Assembly: GCF_904849725.1 (NCBI RefSeq)
Contig: NC_058524.1
Span: forward strand, 26,629,001-26,693,000
Origin: Hordeum vulgare subsp. vulgare
Lineage: Eukaryota; Streptophyta; Magnoliopsida; Poales; Poaceae
Reading direction: 5' to 3'
DNA: 64,000 bases
In this document: positions 56,113 through 64,000 of the stretch, in pieces
How positions within the stretch are numbered: the first letter of the stretch is position 1
How the letters are laid out: each line of letters opens with the position of its first letter
Notes under the pieces: generated by a model
The model's database searches: none
The model's input: the letters and a program-made list of their open reading frames with translations, nothing else
What the model was told of the DNA's origin: nothing
Position numbers and translations under genes: made by a program

Positions 56113-57470
56113 ATGGACGGCGCCGCCGTACGCCGGCAAAAGTTCTTCAAGATCCTCCTACCGGGCTCCTTCGAGTCCAGCCTGGTACGTACGTACCCTC
56201 GTCGCCATCGCGGTCAAGGGACCTCTCCAATCTACAATTTCCATTACTCAATCCTTAATACGCTTCGATATGCATATGCCTGACGTTTGTCTACATTGGC
56301 TACATGCAGTCTCTGCCGCCCAAGTTCGCGGCGGGACTGGACCGGCCGCCGGTGCTCGCCGTCGCCACGCTGCGCGACCCCACGGGCCGCTCGTGGCACG
56401 TGGGCCTCGTCCGGCACGGCGCCGCGGGCCTGCGCTTCGACGGGAGGGGGTGGCGAAGCTTCGTCGCCGGCTGCGGACTCTCCGCCGGCCAGCTCCTCAT
56501 CTTCGAACACCTCAACGGCCTCGACTTCGCCGTCGAGCCCTTCGACACCTCCGGCTGTAGCACCTCCTTCGGCGGCGAGGGCGGCGGCACGACGAACATG
56601 GACGTCGCTGATGCCGCCGCAGACGTGGAGTCCGGCAGTAACGAGGACGACCACCACGGCCGGTACCCTTCCCCGTCGCCCCCACTGCCGGTGGCCACCG
56701 GGAGAAAGAGGAAGAAGCCCTTGCCGGCCACCGCCTCACCCGCCGTCTCCTGCGGACGGTCGTCGTCGGACGATGAGAGGACGCTCCGGCTCGGCATCGA
56801 GCAACCGTTCCATCTGCAGTATATGGAGCTGACCAAAACTTTCTGTGTCCGCGTGGGATGGGCCGAGTCGTGCACCGCCGAGCTCAGTGTGGCCGAACGC
56901 GGCGACCGGCGATGGGAGGTGTCCGTCAGGGTCGGCAGCAAGGGCGGCATGATCATGGCCGGATGGGAGGGCTTCGCGTGGGACAACGGCCTCAGGATCT
57001 CCGACGTCTGCCTCTTCACGCCGCTAGCAGCTGACACCGGCGATCAGGTGGTGCAAGTTCAAGTGCTCAGGAACGGCAAAACAGTTGCCATGCCCGGTAA
57101 ACCAGTTGTCGGGAAGAAGTCCAAGAATGGACCCAAACCTGAGACTGAATGCTATTATTGCAAGGGAAACGGTCACTGGAAACGGAATTGCCCCAATTAC
57201 TTAGCGGATAAGAAGGCTGTCAACGTCAAAGGTATATATGATATACTCCCTCCGTCTCAAAATAAGTGTCTCAACTTTATACTAGCTCTAGTACAAAGTT
57301 GTACTAAGCTTGAGACACTCATTTTGGAACAGAGGGAGTACATGTTATTGATTTTTATCTTAGGAGCGCTCGTAGTAGCTACTGGGTATTTGATACCGGT
57401 GTTGTTGCTCATATTTGTAACTCAAAACAGGAGTTGCGTAATAAGTGAAGACTGTCAAAGGACGAGGTGA
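56113..57470 (+). CDS. B3-domain DNA-binding protein (REM-like), 3' end fused to Copia sequence
   Basis: Exon 1 (56113-56184) codes 24 residues (RRQKFFKILLPGSF). The intron (56185-56309) has GTACGT and TGCAG ends and keeps phase. Exon 2 continues SLPPKFAAGL. Residues about 10-103 form a B3 fold (GRSWHVGLVR, GWRSFVAGCGLSAGQLLIFEH). A linker has RKRKK (about 156-160), a possible nuclear signal. A second B3-like domain spans about 191-278 (RRWEVSVRV, GWEGFAWDNGLRISDVCLF). B3 proteins are plant nuclear DNA-binding factors. After QVLRNGK the frame runs without a break into a Copia gag zinc knuckle (CYYCKGNGHWKRNC, about 305-318), then into a MITE, and stops at 57470. The natural C-terminus is therefore replaced. 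GC content is high, unlike its surroundings, as is common for grass genes. B3 identity is confident; expression and function are unknown. Confidence 0.75.
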
Positions 57471-58562
57471 CGATGCGCGTCGGGAATAGTTCCAAGGTTG
57501 ATGTGATCGCCGTCGGCACGCTACCTCTACATCTACCTTCGGAATTAGTTTTAAACCTTAATCATTGTTATTTAGTACCAGCTTTGAGCACGAACATTGT
57601 ATCGGGATCTCGTTTGATGCGAGATGGGTACTCATTTAAAGCTGAGAATAATTGTTGTTTTTATTTATATAAGATATATGTTTTATGATCATGCCCCGCT
57701 GATCAATGGTTTATTATTAATGAATCTTGAACGTCATGTTATACATATTCATAGTGTGAGTACCAAAAAATGTAAGGTTGATAGTAATAGTCTCACATAC
57801 TTATGGCACTGCCGCCTTGATCATATCGGTGTCAAACACATGATGATGAAACTCCATATAGATGGATTTTTGGAGTCTCTTGATTTTGAATCATTTGACA
57901 CGTGTGGACCGTGCCTCATTTGCAAGATGACTAAGATTCCTTTCTCCGGAACAATGGAGCGAGCAACCAACTTGTTGGAAATAATACATATCGATGTATG
58001 CGGTTCAATGAGCGTTGAGGCTCGCGGTGGCTATCGTTATGTTCTCGCCCTCACTGATGACTTAGGCAGATATGGGTATGTCTACTTAATGAAACACAAG
58101 TCTGAGACCTTTGAAAGGTTCTTACGATCTGATCATGGGGGAGAATATTTGAGTCACGAGTTTGGCACGCACTTAAGGAAATGTCGAATTGTTTCACAAC
58201 TCACACCGCCTGGCACACCTCACCGTAACAGTGTGCCTGAATGTCGTAATCGCACTCTATTGGATATGGTGCAATCTATGATGTCTCTTACTGATTTACC
58301 GCTATCATTTTGGGGATATGCATTGGAGACTTCCGCATTCACTTTAAATAGGGCACCGTCTAAATCCATTGAGACGACACCGTATGAATTATGGTTTGGA
58401 AAGAAACCTAAGCTGTCGTTTTAGGAAGTTTGGGGATGCGATGCTTTTGTCAATAAACTTCAACCTGAAAAGCTCGAACCCAAATCGGAAAAGTGCATCT
58501 TCAGAGGATACCGTAAGAAAACTATTGGGTATACCTTCTATCTCAGATCCGAAGGCAAAATC
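57085..58562 (+). pseudogene. Copia gag-protease-integrase fragment, no LTRs
   Basis: Related to the Angela polyprotein: PKPETECYYCKGNGHWKRNC, protease vicinity GYLIPVLL in a shifted frame, then GNSSKVDVIAVGTLPL. It continues with WHCRLDHIGVKHMMMKLH…CGPCLICKM, IHIDVCGSMSVEARGGYRY, and LRSDHGGEYLS with an in-frame deletion before it. It ends near YTFYLRSEGKIF. Stops include TAG at about 58422, with frameshifts near 57640. It lacks the gag start, reverse transcriptase, RNase H and LTRs. It begins inside the last B3-gene exon. Confidence 0.88.
57246..57338. mobile_element. Stowaway MITE, 93 bp, inserted in the Copia fragment
   Basis: Starts CTCCCTCCGTCTCAAAATAA and ends …ATTTTGGAACAGAGGGAG, nearly palindromic over its whole length. 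It is flanked by TA (57244-57245) and TA (57339-57340). Compared with the Angela protein the insertion falls after GIYDI, so it is younger than the Copia fragment. It also shifts the frame of the B3 fusion. Confidence 0.93.
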
Positions 58563-60304
58563 TTCTATCATAGGATACCATAAGGAAACTAAGGAACCGT
58601 GACTGTCTCTTTCTCGTGAGTTCTGTATCCGGGAGAAGACACGATGGGGTTATGTCTGACGTAAGTAGGTGTTCAGGATCAATTATTTGATCATCAGTAG
58701 TTCATCTCCGCTATGGGTAGATCATCCCCTCTTTTATTCTTGTACTCGTAAATTAGCCACCTTAAATAAATGCTTAGTCGCTTGTTACAGCCTCACCACT
58801 TAACCATACCTCACCCGTTAAGCTTTGCTAGTCTTGATACCTTTGAAAATGAGATTGTTGAGTCTCTGTGGCTCGCAGATTACTACAACAAGAGCTGCAG
58901 GTACAGGTAAAGAGTTACTTTGACGTGAGCGCGATGATTGTTCTATTTGAAGTTTCATCTTCTTCTTCTTCATCGATCTAGGATGGGTTCTAGGCCGGCA
59001 GCCTTGGATAGCAAGGATGGACGTCGTTCTTTTATCATTTGTTTTCATCCGTAGCCGGACCCTGTTGTTCTTCATGATGATTGATTATGTTGTTGTATTG
59101 ATGTGATCTTAATGCAACTTGTGGCGAGTGTAAGCCAACTTCTTATACTCATCTTTTCAGTCCATGTACTTGTAACGATATCCATTCTTGTGAAATGACA
59201 GATGCCTTTCTATCCCTGTCGAGGCCCTCGCACGAAAATAAGGATAGGATCGCATCTTGGGCATTATAGGTAGCGAAGGAGATGGCACGACGACTCATAG
59301 GAGTGGACTTTCCGGACTCGCCTACAAAAGATGTGAAACTCGGGAGCTTCCCTATCAGTTTGTAACCAACAATCAGTTGTTTGTTAACAATGCAGATATA
59401 TGATGATAATTAAACATGTTTTTCCTTGTGAGTCAAGAAGCAACGCCATGTTTAGAATCCTGATGCAAGGCCATGTTAAGAATTAATTTGCAAACAAAGA
59501 TGATAATAATTTCGCAAGGTGATCGCTGCTAATGAGAACTAACCTGAAATTGTGTTAATTTCAGAAAACCACAACATGAAAATTATTTTGGCATTTAGTG
59601 AATGAGAGAAAACACGTACCTGAATTACAGAGAAGGTTTAAATTCATGAAATAATTGTTTACCTCGAATACTTCTAGATAGTCCATTGGTGAGTGCAGTT
59701 CCTGGCAACGAGTGCACCATACTTCAAGACCTACAATAGTTCAGTAGATGAAAATATCATTAGACGTGTTGCATCAATGCAGTACTAGGCCAAGCGTTCC
59801 ACAACAGAAATAGGGCAGTGTACTGTCTCAAAAAATTTGTGATGTAAAACATAATGGAAATCACATGACAAAGGATTTGGTGTTGTGATGATTATAAAAT
59901 TTGTTTGGAGAAAACAATCATTTGTCAGTCCAAACTCCCAAAGGAAAAACAATCATTTGTCACCCCGTTTGTCCACCCCGTTTGTTGGAGGTGTTGGGAT
60001 CTTCCATGTCAAACGACGCCATCAAGGAATAGTGCCTCGCGAGAGAGAACTTGATCTACGATTCCTCGTCGGCCCGGCTACGTTTGTGTGTAGTTAGCCG
60101 GGTGGGATTGGATCGGGAGGAGATGTTTGGGAAGAAACGGGAGCGATCGTGATGCGTCTGTCGGTACGTTTATAGTGGTATATATGGCCTCGTATCCATA
60201 TGCATGCAGGCTACCACCGATACAGTGCCGCTATGGGGCCGTGCTGCTGGTTTCGTCACGCTCGTCGTTCTAAACCTGGGCATTGTTCGGACGGGGCTCG
60301 GTTA
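58563..60304. other. Intergenic DNA, no gene supported
   Basis: Mixed composition. A partial echo of the Copia segment (ATAGGATACCATAAGGAAAC) follows its end. Several frames of 60-85 residues have no recognised domain. No terminal repeats seen until 60305. Confidence 0.45.
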
Positions 60305-61218
60305 GAGCATCTATACTTGGACCCTCAAATCTTTTTTAAACGTTCGGGCAGGCCGTCGGGTCACCGTTCGTCACAAATATTCAATCCAGACGGGTCTCTT
60401 AAACCGGCCTCAAACGTCCCGGCTGACCAGCAACCCCCATTTTCAACCGAACTATGAGGCGGATATGGGGAGTCGGGTTGACGGCTTGGCCACACGCGGA
60501 CTCATCGGGAAATTCGATGGTCCGTCGGGCGCCTCGACCGCCCACGCGGTGTGAACGTCGCGCGACGCCGCTTCGGGTTCGGGGCCGGCTAAGCCGGCCG
60601 GCACCTCTCCCGGCCACCACCAGAGCACTTCCCTCTTCGAGCCCGTCAGCCATGACATCACGCCGCCGGCATTACATGATCCAGCATCGTCTCTTCCTCC
60701 TTCAGTAGATCCAAATTCGAAGGGAAGCGGGGCTACCTATGAAACCGGAGGTAGATTTGGGGGAGGGGGAGGAGATGGGGAGGAGCCCGAGGAGGAGCCA
60801 CAAGCGCTGGAGGAGGAGGGTGTCGAAGGAGGAGGCGCCGGCGATCCTCGATTTGTGGCCGGAGCAGCTGGCCATCCTTAACTTCATCTGCTCGGAGTCG
60901 GCTGCGGTGACCAGGCGTCAAATGGAGGAAGGGTGGGCGGCGCAGGCGGCCCAGGAGGCGGCGCAGGCGGCGAAGGAGGCAACACAGAAGGATCAGGCTC
61001 CAACGAAGGGCATCTCAGATGAAAAAGAACCTTAGTACACTAGTTAATAGGTAGGATATATTGTGTATGCTTTTGTATGAATATGAGAAATGAAATATGA
61101 AAGAATTGGATATGGAAATAAAAATTTAAGACGTGATCGGTCAATGTCCACGAACGCATTCGGCCGCGTTCGTGAGTGCTTGAAAAGACGGATTTGCAAG
61201 GTCCCATTGTAGATGCTC
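60305..61218. mobile_element. Non-autonomous PIF/Harbinger-type element, 914 bp
   Basis: The ends are GAGCATCTATACTTGGACC and its near inverse GGTCCCATTGTAGATGCTC. Both are flanked by TTA (60302-60304 and 61219-61221), the target preference of Harbinger elements. It has no DDE transposase. The interior is GC-rich and holds one open frame (60739-61035). Confidence 0.8.
60739..61035 (+). CDS. Hypothetical ORF inside the Harbinger-type element (98 codons)
   Basis: Runs from ATG 60739 to TAG 61033-61035. The N-terminus is acidic (EVDLGEGEEM), then basic (SPRRSHKRWRRR). It continues with ILDLWPEQLAILNFICS and a helical Ala/Gln/Glu-rich tail (AAQEAAQAAKEA). No catalytic motif. It may be a relict of an accessory protein or a captured host fragment. 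Translation is unproven. Confidence 0.3.
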   Translation: MKPEVDLGEGEEMGRSPRRSHKRWRRRVSKEEAPAILDLWPEQLAILNFICSESAAVTRRQMEEGWAAQAAQEAAQAAKEATQKDQAPTKGISDEKEP

Positions 61219-61325
61219 TTACGGGTTCTTCAAAATCCAGCCATGACCAGGATCGAGTAATAGAAACGTGTTTTTGTTTCACATTTTTTTTTTGAAAAAA
61301 TTATTTGGACCGTCTATTTAGCACA

Positions 61326-61500
61326 AGTAAGCATGCAACTTCACTTAAAAAAAAGAGTAAGCATGAAACTATATGCCTAAAGTATACGCAATAATACGAA
61401 AACTATGCCTTAAGTTGAAAAACAATGGTTCTAGTTATTGACCATTCAAAAAGGTATATAGCGAAGGCTACAGATCTAATAAAAACAACAGAGTCAATGA
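61326..61500. repeat. Direct repeat copy 1 (of 63617-63800)
   Basis: Shares with 63617-63800 the order GTAAGCATGC, AAAGTATA, AATAATAC, AAAACTATG, CATTCAAAA, GATATATAGC / GGTATATAGC, ATAGATCTAAT / ACAGATCTAAT, AGAGTCAA. The divergence is moderate. Confidence 0.75.
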
Positions 61501-62639
61501 GTTTGAATTAACGAACAGAGTCAATGTGAATTGGTCGTGTAATGTTTTGTTTGCCTTGGTCGTTCTTCCTCTTCTTCGCCACGTCGACCTATCAGCAACC
61601 ACTCGTGAAACTAATATGTATACTAGGAATTCTTTAATATTACGAAGGTCCGATCAAATCCTATACCAAGGGCACATGCATCCAAGCATGTCTCGAAAGA
61701 CGCTTCGTTTGATCCCAACATTGGTACTAGGGTGATACATGGAATTTGTAGTTGAGGGGATGCCATGTTAGGAGGCGAGGGAGACGACTTGGACATAGAT
61801 CACACGAACACACGATACACCCAAGTTTAGGGGAGGAGAACATTTGGAACCTGAGTGTATATACATGCTATATGCAAAAGAAATTTAGCAATTTAACAAA
61901 AAGTCTAAAAATTCTGAAAATGTTTTTGAAATAAACTTGACCTTTCATTATACTTGTAAGAAAAATTCCACAAAAATAAAATTATACTTTGACTTCATTT
62001 CAGAAAAGATAAAGTTTTGATTAAAATAGTATGAATAGTGACATATAGTAACAAATAAATTTTGTCCTTTTTGTCCAGAAGTCAATGTTGACTTCTTTGA
62101 TGAAAATTTATATACTAGTGCAAAACAAAGTGAAATTTAATCTAAAAATACTTCAGAACTATTTTAAGTTTTTAATTAATTATTACAAGAAAAATCTCAT
62201 GTACCGTTCATATACAACTAAGCATCGTGTATTTCTCTAAGTTTAGGGCCCTACGTTTAGTAAAATCCCTACTTCCAGCCATGCTCTTTTCTTACATATG
62301 TGAAGAATATAGAAAATTGCGACGTGATGATCTTGAGGAGCTAGGAAAATCTGAGGAGAGGTCCTAGTCAGCAACTTCAGTGCCAACCAGCGATCCTGGC
62401 GCTCACGCTGGCACACCATTGGGCTTGGCCCAATAATACCCACATTCGCTGGCTGGCACCTCAGTTCGGTGTTGATCGTGCTGCTTAGCTGTTGAATGGC
62501 TTGTCTCAAAAATAAAAGCTGCCAACTGGTTTTACCACACAAAAATGTTGTTGATAGGTTACGGTTAACCGGTAAATCATTGACTTTTGGAACAAAACTG
62601 AAAAAATGGAATCAAATACGTGAATAGAAAACGTACATT
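61501..62639. other. Intergenic DNA, no gene seen
   Basis: AT-rich, with open frames below 100 codons on both strands and no domain. No structural repeat was identified. Confidence 0.5.
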
Positions 62640-63340
62640 GAAATTCCATAAAGGTACGCAAATTTGAAAAAACATAAATTGAAAAATGTTCATTCGGTTA
62701 GAAAAAAATTCGTCAGATTTTCAAAAAGTTCAATGATTATGTAAAAAAGTTCACCGAATTTTGAAATGCATTCATGAACTTTCAAAAATTTCATAGAATT
62801 CAAAAAAAAATCATCAATTTTCGATAAAGTTCATCAACTTTAAAAACACTTCATTGATTATGAAAAAAGTTTACATATTTTAAAATATGTTCACCGATTA
62901 AAAATGTTTACATATGAAAAAAGTTCATCGAAATTTGAAAACATTTCATCAAATTTGCAAAAAGTTCATCAAATTTGAAAAAAGTTCATCAAAATTTAAA
63001 AAAGTTCACATCATTAAAAAAGTCTTCATTAATTTTGAAAAAATGTTCATCGAATTTGAAAAAAGTTCATCAAATGTGAAAAAAATTCACCAAATGTGAA
63101 AAAAGTTCATCAATTTTACAAAAATCATCAATTTTGAAAAAAAGTGCACTGGTTTTAAAAAAATCATCAAATTTGATAAAGCTCATCATTTTTCTAAAAA
63201 AATCATCGAATTTGAAAAAAGATCACAGATTTTGAAAAATGTTCATCGATTTCTTTTTGTAAAAACCATTGAATTTGAAGAAAAGATCACCAAAAGTTGA
63301 AACAATTCATCCATTCTGAAAAAAGTTCATCATAATTTAT
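62640..63340. repeat. Degenerate ~20-bp tandem repeat (GTTCATCAAATTTGAAAAAA type)
   Basis: About 30 diverged units built from GTTCATC(A/G)AATTTGAAAA, with variable A-runs and single changes. The frame through part of it (62914-63099) is a by-product. Such low-complexity tracts are frequent in cereal intergenic DNA. Confidence 0.85.
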
Positions 63341-63616
63341 CATAAAAGTAAGAATGAGAAAAAGAAAAAGAAAAAAACACTTAATTGATTATGAAAAAAA
63401 AAGAATAAAGAAAAAACGAAAAATGAGAAAAACAGAGACAAAAATGGAAAAAGGAAAACGAAGAATAGAAATAAAAGGTATAAAAAGTTTAATAAAAGGT
63501 ATAAAGGATTAAAACTGCAAATTGACGGGCCAGCCCAGCAAGAGGAAATCCCGAATCTGAAACGCCAGATCATGAGGATCCAGTGGTCGAGCGAGAGGCT
63601 CATTCCATGGAATCCC
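63341..63616. other. A-rich low-complexity tract and spacer
   Basis: Poly-A/G runs (GAAAAAGAAAAAG type) to about 63500, then unremarkable sequence. No gene. Confidence 0.6.
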
Positions 63617-63800
63617 ATATTTGCACTAGTAAGCATGCATCGCTCCAAAAAAAAACAAGCAAGCATGCATAAAGTATATGTAATAATAATACAAAAACTA
63701 TGGTTTGGTCATATGAAAAATACTTCTTATATTTATTGTCCATTCAAAATGATATATAGCCAGGGTTATAGATCTAATGAAAAAAAAGAATAGAGTCAAG
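63617..63800. repeat. Direct repeat copy 2 (of 61326-61500)
   Basis: See copy 1. The two copies bracket about 2.1 kb that includes the 20-bp tandem tract. Confidence 0.75.
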
Positions 63801-64000
63801 CATCAATCTTTGGATTTGGCGACTCCCCACTTACGAGCAACCGCACCCGTCAAGTCTTGACAAGTAGCTCTAATACCCTTTCTAGCTCGGTGCTCCACAT
63901 AGTCTCGACATCGAAGGAAACATCCTTTTTTCCTGGTGTCCTGATTAATAGCAATTGGAAGATATAATATAGTAGCGGCTAGGCGACAGTCGATTGGAAA

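Noticed and set aside
56300..57037. 245-codon minus-strand open frame opposite the B3 gene
   Set aside because: GC-rich shadow of the real plus-strand exon, which has clear B3 motifs and splice sites.

Overview
This is repeat-rich nuclear DNA from a large-genome grass. The evidence points to the Triticeae (wheat, barley or Aegilops type). Long-terminal-repeat copies of the BARE/WIS/Angela Copia type, CACTA DNA transposons with TTTAGTCCCGG subterminal motifs, and Stowaway and Harbinger-type MITEs are nested inside one another. I see only two stretches that look like ordinary host genes. One is a small two-exon gene for a secreted cysteine-rich peptide on the minus strand (17935-18447). The other is a B3-domain DNA-binding protein gene (from 56113), whose 3' end has run into a Copia fragment. 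The likely organism is inferred from element types recalled from memory; no database search was run.

Layout. Positions 1-2279 hold no clear gene, but include an (AT)36 microsatellite, a 57-bp minisatellite and half a Stowaway-like MITE. Positions 2280 to about 17470 are CACTA-1, which lacks its right end. It carries a decayed TNP2 transposase (2831-6147), a 164-bp tandem repeat, a second partial TNP2 of another subfamily, and a 3.3-kb array of ~338-bp units arranged as a trimer. These are followed by internal copies of terminal-type repeats, a conserved small ORF called ORF-X here, and a multi-exon protein with a Transposase_24-like N-terminal part and a C48 (Ulp1-type) peptidase domain. Positions 17935-18447 are the cysteine-rich peptide gene, with a MITE (18564-18845) just upstream. 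Positions 18846-30813 are AT-rich intergenic DNA with a Gypsy remnant, MITE pieces and local duplications.

Positions 30814-55517 are CACTA-2, complete from end to end and flanked by a CTC/CTC target duplication. It has the same gene order as CACTA-1: a coiled-coil/membrane ORF remnant, TNP2, 338-bp repeats, ORF-X and the Ulp1-type gene. Its TNP2 is split by a Gypsy-like LTR remnant (33672-35365). Its Ulp1-type gene is split by a minus-strand Angela remnant (41468-53750, duplication CTTAG). That remnant is itself interrupted by a nearly full-length plus-strand Angela (43460-52329, duplication AAAAC). Beyond CACTA-2 lie the B3 gene, a Copia fragment with a Stowaway insertion, a non-autonomous Harbinger-type element (60305-61218), and low-complexity AT-rich DNA to the end.

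How the genes relate. In each CACTA element TNP2 would be the transposase, binding the subterminal repeats and cutting at the CACTA ends. The Ulp1-type protein and ORF-X are conserved partners whose role in transposition is not established. All transposon genes here carry stops or frameshifts, so none looks autonomous now. The cysteine-rich peptide gene has an uninterrupted reading frame. The B3 gene is open but chimeric.
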